Assembly (NCBI GenBank): GCA_023666275.1
Contig: JAMPCJ010000009.1
Coordinates: forward strand, 1-64,000
Direction of reading: 5' to 3'
Length of the DNA stretch: 64,000 nt
Origin: Treponema brennaborense
GTDB lineage: Bacteria; Spirochaetota; Spirochaetia; Treponematales; Treponemataceae
Shown here: piece by piece, positions 27,501 to 38,156 of the stretch
How positions within the stretch are numbered: position 1 is the first letter of the stretch
Layout of the letters: the number at the start of each line of letters is the position of its first letter
The notes under the pieces: generated by a model
Told to the model about the DNA's origin: nothing
Databases searched by the model: none
Seen by the model: only the letters and a program-made list of their open reading frames with translations
Program-made: the position numbers and the translations under genes

Positions 27501-29044
27501 CCTAAATCGACGGGATGCTGCGCGAGCAGTGCTTTGCGGCTGAATGTCTGCACGTCCATTCCCAAGGACCGTGCGAAATTATCGAGAAAGCTGCCGCAGC
27601 CGGAAGAACATGCTTCATTCAGCTGAATATTGGTGATGGCGCCGTCTTTCATGCGCAGGCATTTCATGTCCTGCCCGCCGATATCGAGCAGAAATTCCAC
27701 GCCGGGAACAAAAAAATCGGCGGCACGGTAGTGCGTAATGGTTTCGACTTCGCCGGCGTCTACGTTGAGGGCAGCCTGAAACAATGCCTCGCCGTAGCCT
27801 GTCGAAACGGTGCGGGCAATATATACCGACGGCGGCAGTTCCTTGTACAAGTCTTTCAGCACGCGGACGGCAAGCTCCACCGGATTGCCTGCGTTCGCGT
27901 CGTAAAAGCGCCACAATATGTTCCCTTTTGCGTCGATGAGCACCGCTTTTGTCGTAGTGGAACCTGCATCGAGACCGAGAAACACCGGACCCGACGCCTG
28001 CTGCAAATCCGCCGCCGCCGCTGTTTCTTTTGCGTGGCGTGCACGGAATAATTCGAGTTCTTCTTCGTTTTTAAACAGCGGCTCAAGGCGCTGCACTTCC
28101 GTCATTTCGGCGCCGATAAGATTCTTCAGGTTTTCCCGCAGCGAAGCAACCGTTGCCGGCGTTTTTTGTTCCGCGCTGCCGCAGTCATACAGCTGGTCGG
28201 CGGAAAAAGCCGCGCCCATAGCGACGAACAGCTGCGAATCTTCCGGCGCAATAATCTGGTCCGCTTCCAGTTTCAGCGTAATGATAAAACGCTCCCGCAG
28301 CTGATCGAGAAAATGCAGCGGACCGCCGAGAAACGCCACGTTGCCGCGGATCGGTTTTCCGCAGGCGAGCCCCGAAATTGTCTGGCTTACGACAGCCTGA
28401 AAAATCGAAGCGGCTATATCTTCACGGCGCGCGCCTTCATTGATAAGCGGCTGTATGTCTGTTTTCGCAAAAACACCGCAGCGGGCGGCAATCGGATAAA
28501 TGGTTTCCGCGCCGCGTGCAAGTTCGTTCAAGCCGGAAGCATCGGTTTCCAGCAATGCCGCCATCTGATCGATAAATGCGCCTGTTCCGCCGGCGCAGGT
28601 TCCGTTCATGCGCTGTTCGATGCCGTCGGTAAAATACGTGATTTTCGCGTCTTCGCCGCCGAGTTCAATCACGACATCCGTTCTCGGAATAAGACTGCGC
28701 ACCGCCGTTGTGGAGGCGACAACTTCCTGAATAAACGGAATCGAAAGCCAGTGCGACACGGAAAGTCCGCCGGATCCGGTTACTTTTATGCTGAGCGGCT
28801 GCGAAGAACCTGCCGCGCTTTTTGCTTCCACCGCGTCGAGCGCGCGGTTTGTTACTTGTATAATTGTGTTCCGTATGTCGGCTCGGTGCCGCTCGTATTC
28901 GCTGAATAATACGGTTTCGGCGGAATCGATAGCGACAACTTTTACCGTTGTCGATCCGACATCTATTCCCATGCGGACAAAACCATCCGCAGAATGTCCG
29001 TCTGCCATAGCAGCGGAAGTATTTTTTTGAATATTCTCAGTCAT
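24539..29044 (-). CDS. Giant acyl-CoA dehydratase activase fusion (two BadF/HgdC ATPase domains, DUF2229 and HgdB-like part)
   Basis: 1,501 residues. Two ASKHA ATPase domains of the BcrAD/BadFG/HgdC family are fused. The first has [25 protein letters not shown] and [14 protein letters not shown]. The second has [28 protein letters not shown] and [14 protein letters not shown]. The C-terminal half begins like DUF2229 ([28 protein letters not shown]) and ends with HgdB-like sequence. HgdC activators are iron-sulfur ATPases that inject an electron into 2-hydroxyacyl-CoA dehydratases. The physiological substrate of such giant fusions is not settled. The upstream ATG at 29104 falls inside the promoter, so ATG 29044 is chosen. 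Confidence 0.88.
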   Translation of the reverse strand: MTENIQKNTSAAMADGHSADGFVRMGIDVGSTTVKVVAIDSAETVLFSEYERHRADIRNTIIQVTNRALDAVEAKSAAGSSQPLSIKVTGSGGLSVSHWLSIPFIQEVVASTTAVRSLIPRTDVVIELGGEDAKITYFTDGIEQRMNGTCAGGTGAFIDQMAALLETDASGLNELARGAETIYPIAARCGVFAKTDIQPLINEGARREDIAASIFQAVVSQTISGLACGKPIRGNVAFLGGPLHFLDQLRERFIITLKLEADQIIAPEDSQLFVAMGAAFSADQLYDCGSAEQKTPATVASLRENLKNLIGAEMTEVQRLEPLFKNEEELELFRARHAKETAAAADLQQASGPVFLGLDAGSTTTKAVLIDAKGNILWRFYDANAGNPVELAVRVLKDLYKELPPSVYIARTVSTGYGEALFQAALNVDAGEVETITHYRAADFFVPGVEFLLDIGGQDMKCLRMKDGAITNIQLNEACSSGCGSFLDNFARSLGMDVQTFSRKALLAQHPVDLGSRCTVFMNSRVKQAQKEGATVDDISAGLSYSVIKNALFKVIKLRKASDIGKKVVVQGGTFNNDAVLRAFEKIAGVDVFRPDVAGLMGAYGAALTAYDQWVDLCAPRLDESAAEHAARIAEIKSGIATPVQLEHFNVSLELRRCGKCSNHCLLTINTFSTGEKSRRFITGNRCERGAELTDLKQEELIDASNARNTVTGQSAGRKQPLPNLFDWKYKRLFNYYKPLSPPDAPRGDVGLPRVLNMYENYPLWFTFFTKLGFRVRLSPRSSRTVYEMGLETIPSESVCYPGKIAHGHIEALLKEGCRFIFYPCAPYESQEDSGAGNHYNCPIVTSYPEVLRNNIDQLRQNEHVIFLNPFLPVYDKKRLAERLHEELGERFSISKQEINAAVDAAWKEQKQFRLDVQTRGEEAVEEIIRCGANGIVLSGRPYHLDPEINHGIPELIAGLGLAVFTEDSVAHLGAVERPLRVIDQWTYHNRLYRAAAFTAGMPNLELIQLTSFGCGLDAVTADQVEEIMNAKSRMYTLIKIDEGSNLGAIRIRIRSLIAAVRERIRNRRPVVVKSAAYQRQVFTKEMKRTHTILAPQMSPIHFKLLQKAFQCSGFNFVILPETDAAAVETGLQFVNNDACYPSILVAGQMIAALKSGRYDLQHVSLLITQTGGGCRATNYIGFIRRALNDAGWGHIPVISLSAQGFEQNPGFKITPSLLHRALMAVMTGDLLMRVLYRTRPYEAVPGSANALYEKWNGKALKQLESLSVRKYHKLLRGIVHDFDSLPLLPQKKPRVGVVGEILVKFHPTANNDICGTIEREGAECVMPDLADFLFYSFSNGIFRHRQLAFGSKTERTARLLVWALELYRRYMKKQLRKSRRFEPPASIYDLMRGVDDIVQLGNMTGEGWFLTAEMVELIEDGVLSIACVQPFACLPNHVTGKGMIKELRRRYPSANIAAIDYDPGSSEVNQLNRLKLLLANAQPGRHPDEKEQSPQDSGGK

Positions 29045-29075
29045 ATCGCAAAACTCACTTGAATAATTTGTTACT

Positions 29076-29104
29076 ATTATATTGCATATTGCTTCAATCG
29101 GCAA
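29076..29104 (-). promoter_or_regulatory. Sigma-70 promoter of the dehydratase activase gene
   Basis: Read on the minus strand, TTGCCG (29104-29099) and a perfect TATAAT (29081-29076) are 17 bp apart. Transcription would start near 29069, 25 nt before the ATG at 29044. This excludes the longer reading frame starting at 29104. Confidence 0.65.
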
Positions 29105-29121
29105 CTCGTCTGCCGTTACCG

Positions 29122-30996
29122 TCAGTCAAGTAATTTCAGATAACAGTTCGCGTGAATTTTCGCGGCGGTTTCCGGATTTTCGGGAAGCGCGAAGAAAATT
29201 CCGCTGTTTTCGGCAATTGTTACGGTGCCCAGTTTTTCCCGCGGATAGGCATACACCGATGCTTTCGAGCCGGCGGCGGAACTGCGGTATTTTTCCGCGA
29301 TAAAAACCCGCACGAGCGTTAAATCCGAATCGGAAAGAACGTATCCCGCGTGCCCGTTTTGTTCCGCCAGTGCTTCCAAAACGGCGGATAATTCCGAATT
29401 TTCCGTTTGCGCGGCATCGGCGCGGCCGGCAAAGCCGTCGCGTTCCTTTTTTGTTTTCGCAAGCATTGCTTCGAGATTTTCGGCATCTTCCCGAAGCGCC
29501 GCCGTTTCTGCCGATAAATTTTCCGTAATTATATGCATGGTTTTCACGTATTCGGGAATTGTGTTCGTCTGCGGAACAGACTGAACCTGCTTTGAAAGAT
29601 ACGCGTAATCATCGAACATTTTTATCGGATCCGCCTGTCTGTCCGATTCTCCGCGCCATACGAAATCCGCTGTTTTCGACGCCGATTCTGCGTGCGGCGC
29701 GGTGTGTTCCGTTTCCGTCGGCAATGCGGAAATATCCGCTTCCGCGGTGTTTATTTGAACTGCGGAAGCAGTTTCCGCCGCCGCGGATTGGGCGGTTTCC
29801 GCTGCGGCTTCGGGACTGCCGAAATTGCCGGAAACAGCGGGCAAATCTTCCTGCGCGTTTTGCGCGGCATTTTCGGAGGAAGCGGACTGTGCGGCGTTCT
29901 GCGGAACAATCCGAGCTGCCGCGCTTTCCGGCAGCGGTTTTTCGGGAAACAAAGCGGTTTTTTGTTTCGCGGAAAAAAGGACTGCCGAATCCGCGGAATC
30001 GAGCGGGCGTTCCGCAGTCTGCGGATTTTCCGGCGTGTTCGGCATAGAATTTTCGGGAGTTCCGTTTTCCGGCGCGGACGTGTTTTCTGCGGCTGCCTTT
30101 GCCGCCTGCGATTCTTTGTATTTTTTCACAATGCCGGCAGCCGCACTGTCTTCAATCAGCGGATCGAGAGAATCGACGACCGCCTCGTACTTTGAAGAAA
30201 TTTCATTCAACGCGCGTTTTTGTTCTTCGAAACTTTCCGTCCGCTGTGTTTCCAGCTGCGCTTGCAGCACGGCGATTGTTTTTTCGTATTCATCGACCAG
30301 CTGTTTTTTTTCCATTTCAAAAACCTGCCGCTGGGAATCGACCGCGGCTTTTTGTTCCTGCGCCCGCTGCGTGTCGTTGTCATTCAGTTCCGCGAGCTGT
30401 GCACGCAATTCTTCTATAATAGTGTCTTTTTCCCGAATTTCGGGTTCGTATTTTGCGGCGAGCGACAAAACGGTGCTGCTGTATGTTTCGTCAATGCGCT
30501 GACGGATTTTTTCCTTTTCGGAGCGGGAGATGCGCGGCATTAAATCGAGCGAGTGAATATCCGCGTCGCGCTTCATTTCCGCGCTGTGTTTTTCCGCAGT
30601 CCAGTTCCGTTCGAGTTTCGCTTTGTCGGCAATGGCTGTCCGCAGAGAATCTTCCGTCCGTGAAACCATATCCAGCAATTTTCTCAGATTTAAATCATCG
30701 AACACGGAAATATCGACGGCTATGCTGCTGTTCGCGGAATTGATATATTTTCCGGCAAACCAGGTAATAAGCGCTACAAATAAAACGCAGACGCCGAGCC
30801 CGACAGCCACGAATTTCGATTTGTTTTTTCCGGTTTTTGCATATTCCGCCTCAAGATTGTATGTGTCATTCCGTTCCTTGAAAAAATGTCCGGCGTCGTC
30901 CTGTAAAAAAAGTCTGACTTCGGGATTCTGTATGAGTTCGTCTTTTTTTTCGGATGAAGCGCGCGTTTCGGCAGTTATTTTGTTTCCATTGTCCAT
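29122..30996 (-). CDS. Membrane-anchored coiled-coil protein
   Basis: 624 residues. About 60 hydrophilic residues precede a single helix ([20 protein letters not shown]). A long coiled coil (about residues 115-300, rich in Glu/Lys/Gln heptads) and an Ala/Glu/Pro-rich spacer follow. The C-terminal 160 residues contain a second coiled coil and a small folded end. There is no catalytic motif. The ATG at 30996 overlaps the adenylate cyclase stop by 22 nt, so the two are cotranscribed and may act together; that link is inferred only from position. Confidence 0.75.
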   Translation of the reverse strand: MDNGNKITAETRASSEKKDELIQNPEVRLFLQDDAGHFFKERNDTYNLEAEYAKTGKNKSKFVAVGLGVCVLFVALITWFAGKYINSANSSIAVDISVFDDLNLRKLLDMVSRTEDSLRTAIADKAKLERNWTAEKHSAEMKRDADIHSLDLMPRISRSEKEKIRQRIDETYSSTVLSLAAKYEPEIREKDTIIEELRAQLAELNDNDTQRAQEQKAAVDSQRQVFEMEKKQLVDEYEKTIAVLQAQLETQRTESFEEQKRALNEISSKYEAVVDSLDPLIEDSAAAGIVKKYKESQAAKAAAENTSAPENGTPENSMPNTPENPQTAERPLDSADSAVLFSAKQKTALFPEKPLPESAAARIVPQNAAQSASSENAAQNAQEDLPAVSGNFGSPEAAAETAQSAAAETASAVQINTAEADISALPTETEHTAPHAESASKTADFVWRGESDRQADPIKMFDDYAYLSKQVQSVPQTNTIPEYVKTMHIITENLSAETAALREDAENLEAMLAKTKKERDGFAGRADAAQTENSELSAVLEALAEQNGHAGYVLSDSDLTLVRVFIAEKYRSSAAGSKASVYAYPREKLGTVTIAENSGIFFALPENPETAAKIHANCYLKLLD

Positions 30997-32666
30997 ATTC
31001 CACTCCAATGTTCCGGCGCTTTTGCTTGTCCCATTCTGCCGAGAAAAATTTGCGCCTGCGGAAGTTCGCATACCTTGAACAAGCGGCGCGCGGCAGACCA
31101 ATTGCCTTCGTAATACGCGGCAAGCGCCGGCTCGTAAGCTTCAAATGCTTTCAGCAGCGCCGCATCTGCCGTTTTTGTGTCAAGCGGAAAGTAGATGCGC
31201 TTGCCTTCTGTTTTTCCTTTTACTTGTACCGTGTCTATTTCAAAGAAGCGGTACCGATCGGCTGTCTGCTCCACTTCGTTTTTGACATATTCGGACACAA
31301 TGACCGGAAGATTGTAGACCCGCGTCAAGCCTTCGAGACGGGAAGCGGAATTGACGTTGTCGCCGATAACGGTATTGGTCATGCGTTCCGTGGAACCGAT
31401 ATTGCCGTAGAAAACGTTGCCGCCGTCTATGCCGACGCCGACGTCAATCATTACCGCCTGAAAAACGCGCTCTTCGGCATCGGTAAGGCTGCGTTCTTTT
31501 TCGATTTCCGCGCGGCGTTCTGTCATTTTTTTCCGAAGTTCGGCGGCAACTTCCGTTATCAGCCAGGCGCTGCGTACCGCTTCCAGCGATTTGTTTTCCG
31601 CAGAACCGACAGTGCCGTATACGGCAAGCAGTGCGTCGCCGATAATCGAACCGATAATGCCGTTCTGTGCATGAATGCGGTGAATGGCACGGTCGTAGTG
31701 AATATTCAGCAGATTGATGATGTCGTTGCCGAGCGTTTCCGTGCGGTAAGTAAAACCGCGTATATCGGAAAACAAAATGGTCAATTCTCTTTGAGAACCT
31801 TCGAGGTTTATGACATGTTCGCTGTATGCTTTTTTTACCACGTCTTTCGTTACGAATTTCTGGAAAATTTCGAGCAGATTGTTTATCGTTGCCGAAAGAG
31901 AATTAAACGAAACGCCCAAGTATGTTACGTCGTCATTCGGCGCGCCGGATAAATCAATAAACGAAAGTTTTTGGTCCTGCTGCATTTTATACAAGCTGTC
32001 CGTCATTTGTTTTATATACTGCAAAATGCAGTTGAAAATGAGAATGCCCGCCCACAAAAACAGCACGGTAATAAAAATAATTATAATGGAAATAAACAGA
32101 AAAACTTTATTTGAACTGCGCTTCATGTCGGAAACGAGTTCTCCCCTGATTAAAAAGAACTGCCAGTCGTCATGATATTTATATACGCCGAGATAATTGC
32201 CTTTTTCTGTTTTGAAATGAACGGAACCGTCTTTTATTCCCTGCGTGAGCGCGCCGTTCAAAACGGAAAGCGCTTCCGAGTCGAAATTTTCCGCGGCAGA
32301 AGCGCCGCTGTTTGCGGCAAAAAATTCCAACGCACCGTCCGTGCCGACTCCGGCGGCGATGCTTGACGGCAGCGAAAAATCTCTTTGCGCTGCGGCAGCG
32401 ACGGCGGCAAGCGCTTCTGCTCGGTCGCGGGTAAACGTGTATATTTGAAATTGATTCGACGCTGCCGTGTACACGTCTTTCAGCCGGCTTACGAGAATTT
32501 CGTTTGTCATTTTTATGGTTTGAGTCTGATTCAGCAGAATATTGAGATAATTTGTTGCGAAATTCGAAAGCAGCAGCAATGTAATGAAAACGGTCAGAAT
32601 TTTTACGGAAATCGGAATTATCGGCGTGCCGCCGACGTATTGAAATAATGATTTTCTTTTCGGCAT
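30975..32666 (-). CDS. Class III adenylate/guanylate cyclase with extracytoplasmic sensor and HAMP
   Basis: 563 residues. Helix 1 (about residues 18-40) and helix 2 (around VFLFISIIIIFITVLFLWAG) flank an extracytoplasmic sensor of about 130 residues. A HAMP-like linker leads to the catalytic domain: LTILFSDIRGFT (metal Asp), IGDALLAVYG, DGGNVFYGNIGS and IGDNVNSASRLEG. The key class III residues are present, so it is probably active and makes cAMP (or cGMP). The C-terminal 70 residues look like one or two TPR helices. The start at 32666 is the most family-like but has no strong Shine-Dalgarno; ATG 32735 is the alternative. Confidence 0.9.
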   Translation of the reverse strand: MPKRKSLFQYVGGTPIIPISVKILTVFITLLLLSNFATNYLNILLNQTQTIKMTNEILVSRLKDVYTAASNQFQIYTFTRDRAEALAAVAAAAQRDFSLPSSIAAGVGTDGALEFFAANSGASAAENFDSEALSVLNGALTQGIKDGSVHFKTEKGNYLGVYKYHDDWQFFLIRGELVSDMKRSSNKVFLFISIIIIFITVLFLWAGILIFNCILQYIKQMTDSLYKMQQDQKLSFIDLSGAPNDDVTYLGVSFNSLSATINNLLEIFQKFVTKDVVKKAYSEHVINLEGSQRELTILFSDIRGFTYRTETLGNDIINLLNIHYDRAIHRIHAQNGIIGSIIGDALLAVYGTVGSAENKSLEAVRSAWLITEVAAELRKKMTERRAEIEKERSLTDAEERVFQAVMIDVGVGIDGGNVFYGNIGSTERMTNTVIGDNVNSASRLEGLTRVYNLPVIVSEYVKNEVEQTADRYRFFEIDTVQVKGKTEGKRIYFPLDTKTADAALLKAFEAYEPALAAYYEGNWSAARRLFKVCELPQAQIFLGRMGQAKAPEHWSGIWTMETK

Positions 32667-32701
32667 GATAGATAAATACTCTGAAACGCATAATACACGG
32701 A

Positions 32702-32730
32702 TTGAACAAGATTTACAACAACGATATGCT
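32702..32730 (+). promoter_or_regulatory. Candidate promoter giving a nearly leaderless murJ mRNA
   Basis: TTGAAC (32702-32707) and TATGCT (32725-32730) are 17 bp apart. The predicted start of transcription (about 32737) is only 3 nt before the murJ ATG at 32740, which has no Shine-Dalgarno. Confidence 0.4.
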
Positions 32731-32739
32731 GTCATTGTT

Positions 32740-34367
32740 ATGATTAGTAAAAAAAAACTAAAACTTCTCTTGCCGCGGCAGGACTGCGACTTTCGTTTTT
32801 AACATTCATATCGCGGATTTTGGGGCTTTTCAGAGAAATGACGAAAGCCTCTTTTCTCGGTACGTCGCGGCTTGCGGATGCATTCGGCATTGCGTTTATG
32901 ATTCCGAATTTATTCCGCCGCCTGTTTGCGGAAAATTCGATATCGGTCGCGTTTATTCCGACTTTCAGGGCATATTTGTCCGGCACTGCGGATGACGGCG
33001 GCGCAGACGGCACTTTGGGCGATTCGGCAGAAGCGGCTTCCGCGCGCACGCAGCAGTTTATTTCCGCAACATTTACGCTTGTCACTTTTCTTACGGCGGC
33101 AGTAACCGTCGCGGGAATGTGCTTTGCGCTGCCGATTGTGCGGCTGTTTGCGGATAATTCGAATCCCGCGGATATTCGGGAAATGGCGCTTTTGACGCGC
33201 ATCATGTTTCCGTATTTGTTTGTTATTTCCGTTGCCGCTTTTTTTCAGGGAATTTTAAACGGGGTGAAAATCTTTGCCCCGTCGGGCTGCACGCCGATTT
33301 TGTTTAATGTATGCGTTATCGGCGCTGCATATTTGCTTTCTCCGCATACGGCAAATCCCGCCCGTGCCATGGCTGCGGGTGTTGTTATCGGCGGCGTCGT
33401 GCAGGCGCTGTTTCAGCTGCCGTTTGTTTTGAAAACCGGCTGGAAAATTACGTTTACGGGGCTGCGCACGGCATTTTCCGACAGCGGCACGCGCCGCGTC
33501 ATGAGACTTATCGGACCGACAATCATCGGCATGGCGGCGTATCAGCTTAACGATGTCGTGTCCACCGCGCTTGCGGGACAGGCGGGCTCCGGCATTGTTT
33601 CGAGCTTGCAGTATTCGCTGCGGCTTCAGGAATTGATTCTGGGAATTTTTGCGGTTTCCGTCGGCACGGTCATTCTGCCGGATCTTTCGGCATACGCAAA
33701 GCAAAAGGACTGGGAACGCTTTAACGCGATGTTTTCTCAGGCAATGCGGATAATCGCGTTTATCACGATACCGATTACAATATACGCGCTTATCGAAGGA
33801 AAAGAAATTATCACGCTTGTGTATAAAAACAAACGTTTTACCGATGAATCTGTCGCACTGACGCTGGAGGCGTTCGTTTTTCATATTGCGGGGCTTTTTT
33901 TCATTGCGCTGAACCGCATTATTGCGCCGGCATTTTACGCGCAGGGCGACACAAAATCGCCGACTGCCGCGGGAATTTTCGGATTCGCGGTAAATATCGT
34001 TCTCGCCCTGCTGCTTGTACATCCGATGCGCGGCGGCGGCATTGCGCTGGCGTTAAGCATCGCAAGTTTTGCAAACACGGTTCTGCTGTTTTTGTTCTTG
34101 AAAAAAAGTCCTTTTATAACCGTGTCGGCAGTCGTTGTGCGCACCGCGCTTTACAGTTTGAAAATGCTTGCTTTTTCGGCAGCTGCTGCGCTTCCCGTAC
34201 TTGCCGTAAAACCGCATCTTTCGGCGATGTTCGCGGGACATAACCGCTTTATTGCTTTCGGCATTCCTGTTATACTTACTGCGGTTATATTTGCGGCGGC
34301 AGGAATGCTGCTGATTTTTGTTACCGGCGATTCGACGGTAACAAGCATTTTTCGGAAACGAAAATAA
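32740..34367 (+). CDS. murJ: Lipid II flippase MurJ (MviN); frame interrupted at an A9 run near the start
   Basis: MurJ moves lipid II across the inner membrane for peptidoglycan synthesis. From about 32760 onward the frame gives the classic N-terminus: SLAAAGLRLSFLTFISRI, then LGLFREMTKASFLGTS and PNLFRRLFAENS. The fourteen-helix body follows, ending at 34367. No ATG is available in that frame before the first helix. The ATG at 32740 reads MISKKK and then enters a run of nine A (32749-32757). One more A would join it exactly to the MurJ frame and give 542 residues. As written it stops at 32802. Possible causes are a sequencing error, transcriptional slippage on A9, or real variation; a non-ATG start (for example CTG 32784) is the other option. 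Confidence 0.85.
32749..32757 (+). repeat. A9 run at codons 4-6 of murJ
   Basis: Nine A in a row directly after ATG ATT AGT. A10 would place the ATG in the MurJ frame. Runs of this length are known sites of RNA polymerase slippage in bacteria. Confidence 0.6.
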
Positions 34368-34378
34368 AAGGAACTGTC

Positions 34379-35578
34379 ATGTCTGCGAAAAAAACAATCG
34401 AACATGCCGAAAGCGGTAAAGCCCGTCCCGATTCCGGCGCGGAGGAAGGGCAGAACTTTCAGAACAAATTCGAGCGGCGTATAAAAAAAATGGCGGAATG
34501 GCTCGCTTCGCGCGATATTGCTGCGGTTATGTTCGAAGATTCCGAAGAGCGCCGCGAACCGTCTGTCAGATATTTTACGGGACATCCTGCCGATGCGGTT
34601 TTGGTTATCGCATCATCCGGAAAATCCGTGCTGTGCCCCTGGGACGTGCATCTTGCGGCAAAAGCATCGTATGCCGATATTATTGTGCCGTTTACAAAAT
34701 ACGGACGCAGTGCAGTCAAATCGGCAGCCGGAATTCTGAAAACACTGAAAATTCCGGAAAATTCCCGCATCGAAATTCCCGCCGCAACGCCGTATCCGGT
34801 TTTTCTGCATTATGTCGACGAATTGTCCCAATACAATGTTATCTGCCGTGAAAACGGCGCGCATCACGCCGCCGATTCATTCAGGGAAATAAAAGACGAT
34901 TATGAAATATCCGTTATAAGAGAAGCCGCCGCCGTAACCGATAAAATTATCGAAATGATTGAACATGCCGTGCGGAATAAACTGATACAAACGGAACTTG
35001 ACGCAATGATGCTGATCGAACGCGAAGCGCGCGCTGCCGGCTGCGAAGGCACGAGTTTCGAAACGCTTGCCGCGGGACCGGAGCGAAGTTTCGGCATACA
35101 TGCGTTTCCGTCCTGCACTGCGGGCGCGTTTCCGGCAGACGGACTTTCGATTCTCGATTTCGGCGTGAAATACCGCGGATATTGCAGCGACGTTACGCTT
35201 ACAATCGCCGCAGGAACGCTGTCTGAGGAACAGGAAAAGCAAATCGAGCTTGTGGAAAAAGCCTACGCTGCGGCATTGCGGCTGTATGCAAAAGATGTTC
35301 CCGTCAGAACGGCGGCGGCAAAAGCCGATGAAATATTCGCAAAAGCAAAAATGTCCATGCCGCATTCACTCGGACACGGCACGGGACTTGCCATACATGA
35401 AGCGCCGTTTGTGCGCAGCAAGGTGGACGCCGGCGTTCTTTTTCAGCCGGGAATGGTCGTAACGCTTGAACCGGGACTGTACAATCCGCTGACGGGCGGC
35501 TGCCGTCTTGAAAACGATATTTTAATCACCGAAAACGGCAACGAAGCACTCACGCATTCCCGCATTATCCGAATATAA
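34379..35578 (+). CDS. M24-family Xaa-Pro aminopeptidase/dipeptidase
   Basis: 399 residues. The N-terminal creatinase-type domain covers about residues 30-170, with FTGHPADAVLVI. The C-terminal pita-bread fold carries the dinuclear metal ligands: Asp in LDFGVKY and in CSDVTLTI, His in HSLGHGTGLAIHE, Glu in TLEPGLY and in ENDILIT. It removes N-terminal residues next to proline. AGGA lies before the ATG, 12 nt after murJ. The 3' end overlaps the convergent TPR gene by 14 bp. Confidence 0.93.
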   Translation: MSAKKTIEHAESGKARPDSGAEEGQNFQNKFERRIKKMAEWLASRDIAAVMFEDSEERREPSVRYFTGHPADAVLVIASSGKSVLCPWDVHLAAKASYADIIVPFTKYGRSAVKSAAGILKTLKIPENSRIEIPAATPYPVFLHYVDELSQYNVICRENGAHHAADSFREIKDDYEISVIREAAAVTDKIIEMIEHAVRNKLIQTELDAMMLIEREARAAGCEGTSFETLAAGPERSFGIHAFPSCTAGAFPADGLSILDFGVKYRGYCSDVTLTIAAGTLSEEQEKQIELVEKAYAAALRLYAKDVPVRTAAAKADEIFAKAKMSMPHSLGHGTGLAIHEAPFVRSKVDAGVLFQPGMVVTLEPGLYNPLTGGCRLENDILITENGNEALTHSRIIRI

Positions 35579-38156
35579 TTTCCAGCTGTTCGCCCGAATT
35601 CAGCAGCGCGTCGATTTTTTCGGCAATGGCCGAAGCAGCGGCGGAATCCGGCAGATATGCCGTGAGCGAGCGCAGATATTCGAGCAGCCGCCGCACTTCT
35701 TTTGCATCGACAAGATGCCGGCGCTCTGTGCCGAGTGCGGCTTCCGGAAATTGTTCCGCCTTGCGTTCCGAATAATCTTCCGATCCGAAAAGCATTTTTT
35801 CGGCGGCGGCATACAATCCGTCTTTTTTCGCAAGATTCGCATCCAGCGTGCGGATGAGGTTTTCCAAACGGCGGTATTCGCTGCCGGAGAAAAAGCGCTC
35901 CTTTTTTTCCGGCGGAAGGTTTGCGCAAAGCTGCCGCAGTTCTTTGAGCATGGCGGCGATTTCCCCGCACGGCATCGGTTCGGCTGATTCCTGCACATCG
36001 GCTGCGTCGTCCGGAAGTTCCGGCAGTTCTTCGGTTTCCGGCGGATTTTCCGCATACTCTTCTTCGGCGGGAAGATTTTCCGTTTCCGCCTCCGGTTCGA
36101 AATCTGTTTCCGGTTCTTCTGCGGTTTGCGGATCGGCTTCCGCTTCGGCGGCTTCTGTCAGCGGAATCTCTTCGGATTCTTCCGCTTCCGACGGGAAAAA
36201 TTCTTCGGGCTCCGGCTCGGCTTCCGGCATTTCTTCCGGTTCGGAATCAATCGGCAGCTGTTCGTCCTCGTAATCATAATCGTAACCGCTTTCAGGGTCG
36301 GAGACATTCACGAATTCCTGCTCTTCGTCTTCCGGCGGATCCGCGTCAACGGTCATTTCCTCAAACGGTTCGTCGGGAATAAAATCCAGCGGATCGTCTT
36401 TTTCCGCAATATCTTCGATAGAAGTGGCTTCGTCGTCGAAAAGCGCGGCGATGTCATCTTCGTCTTCCTCCAAAAACGGAGATTCGGACGATTCATCGTC
36501 TTTGAGTCCGGCGGCTGCGGCAAGTTTCGCGAGTTCTTCGAATAAATTTCGGGAAAGATCGTCCGCGCCGCTTTCCGCCGCTTTCATATCCGCGCTGTCT
36601 GCATCGGAAGTTCCCGTTCCGTCGTCGATCGGCGTTTCTTCTATAAAGGCTGATAAAGCTGAAGCGGCTTCGGCGGGATTTGCCGCATTTTCTTCCGGCG
36701 GAAGGCTGTCTGCGTCAAAGTCCGGCGCTGCATCATCCGTCGGCAGCGTTTTTTCGGCTTTAGCTTTAATGGATGCGATTCGCTTTTCCATTCTGTCGGC
36801 GTCTTCCGCAAGCTGCGCGTTGTCTTTGTCGAGCGAGAGCGCCTGATTATACATGCTGCGGGCATGTTCGAAATCGCGCATCGCTTCGAAAATGCTGCCC
36901 ATAAGCTGAAAAGCTTCGGAATCGTCGTCGCGGCGCCGCAGATACTGACGCATGTAATCGCGGGCTTTGAGGTATTTTCCGAGTTCCGAACAGAACTCGC
37001 CGCAGTCTTTGAAATGCGAAATATATGACGGGAACAGTTTGGCTATGTAGCGCAGGCAGTCCTCGGCGGCGGCATCCGCGCCGGTTTTTATGTACAAACG
37101 TGAGCGCAGATTCCACATATCGGGGACGGCCGGCTGCGTTTTCTGCATGTCGTCAAGCAGGCGGCGGACTTTTTCCGTTTCGCCGGTATGAAGCAGAGCG
37201 TCTGCGTACAAAAGGCGGATTGATGAATCGGCATCGGGAGATTCGGCGTTTTTTTTCAGCAAATCCGCCGCTTCGGCATATTTTTTTCGGCGGGAATATA
37301 TTTTCGCAAGTCCTACGCGGGAAGCGGTATTATTTTTGTCGCGGTTCAAAACGCGTTTGTAGCAGGTTTCCGCTTCCGGCATGCGGCGCTGTTTCATGTA
37401 AATCGACGCGGCGGCAAGCTGAAAATCCGTGTTTTCCGGATCGAGCTGAATTGCGTCGCGGTATACGCGCAGTGCGCTGTTTGTTTTTTTGAGTTTCAGC
37501 AGCAGCGCGGCATATTTTTCCATGACTTCGGTCCAGCCGGGGCGGCTTTTCAGCGCGTTTTCGTAAGCTGCTTTCGCGTCCGTGTATTTTTCGAGCGCTT
37601 CGCAGCTGAGCGCCATATTGTAATGCAGCACGGGATGATTCGGATCGAGCTGCAGCGCGCGCGAATATGTTTGCAGCGCTTTTTCGTGATTTCCGCGCAG
37701 AGCCTGAATGGCGCCGAGATGATTGAACGCCAGAACATCGCCGGGGTTTTCTTCGATCACGGTATTGAAGCATTCTTCTGCGTCGTCGTAATTTCCCATG
37801 AGCTTGTACGTGTGTCCGAGGTTGTAATAAACCGCCGCCGCGTTTTTGCCGAGGGTCAGCGCGCGTTCGAGTACGGCTATGGATTCTTCGTATTTTCCGA
37901 GACGCCGGTATATTCCGCCGAGGCTGTCGAAAGCTTCGAAATTCTGCGGATCGATTGTATTTATGGTTTTGTATGTTTGCAGGGCTTTGTTGTCCTGCCC
38001 TGCGCGCACGTATACATCGCCGAGCTGCAAAAGCACGTCGATATTATTCGGATCTTTTTTAAGAACGGAACGGAACAATCGTGATGCCGTTTCGAAATCA
38101 TGGGCAATGACGGCGCTTTTTGCGCGGCTGATTGTTGTATTGATTGTGTCACTCAT
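35565..38156 (-). CDS. TPR protein with long acidic region
   Basis: 863 residues, no signal peptide. Residues 1-480 contain about twelve TPR repeats, such as ALQTYKTINTIDPQNFEAFD and AAVYYNLGHTYKLMGNYDDA. A Glu/Asp/Pro-rich low-complexity stretch of about 270 residues follows, then a small helical C-terminal domain. A cytoplasmic or membrane-associated scaffold is likely; the partner is unknown. The first codons overlap the stop... start pair with the downstream LamG/FN3 gene (ATGA). Confidence 0.82.
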   Translation of the reverse strand: MSDTINTTISRAKSAVIAHDFETASRLFRSVLKKDPNNIDVLLQLGDVYVRAGQDNKALQTYKTINTIDPQNFEAFDSLGGIYRRLGKYEESIAVLERALTLGKNAAAVYYNLGHTYKLMGNYDDAEECFNTVIEENPGDVLAFNHLGAIQALRGNHEKALQTYSRALQLDPNHPVLHYNMALSCEALEKYTDAKAAYENALKSRPGWTEVMEKYAALLLKLKKTNSALRVYRDAIQLDPENTDFQLAAASIYMKQRRMPEAETCYKRVLNRDKNNTASRVGLAKIYSRRKKYAEAADLLKKNAESPDADSSIRLLYADALLHTGETEKVRRLLDDMQKTQPAVPDMWNLRSRLYIKTGADAAAEDCLRYIAKLFPSYISHFKDCGEFCSELGKYLKARDYMRQYLRRRDDDSEAFQLMGSIFEAMRDFEHARSMYNQALSLDKDNAQLAEDADRMEKRIASIKAKAEKTLPTDDAAPDFDADSLPPEENAANPAEAASALSAFIEETPIDDGTGTSDADSADMKAAESGADDLSRNLFEELAKLAAAAGLKDDESSESPFLEEDEDDIAALFDDEATSIEDIAEKDDPLDFIPDEPFEEMTVDADPPEDEEQEFVNVSDPESGYDYDYEDEQLPIDSEPEEMPEAEPEPEEFFPSEAEESEEIPLTEAAEAEADPQTAEEPETDFEPEAETENLPAEEEYAENPPETEELPELPDDAADVQESAEPMPCGEIAAMLKELRQLCANLPPEKKERFFSGSEYRRLENLIRTLDANLAKKDGLYAAAEKMLFGSEDYSERKAEQFPEAALGTERRHLVDAKEVRRLLEYLRSLTAYLPDSAAASAIAEKIDALLNSGEQLEIIFG

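Noticed and set aside
36126-36846. Plus-strand Ser/Gly-rich and Phe/Arg-rich frames in the 35.6-38.2 kb TPR gene
   Set aside because: They are the reverse reading of the Glu/Asp-rich region.
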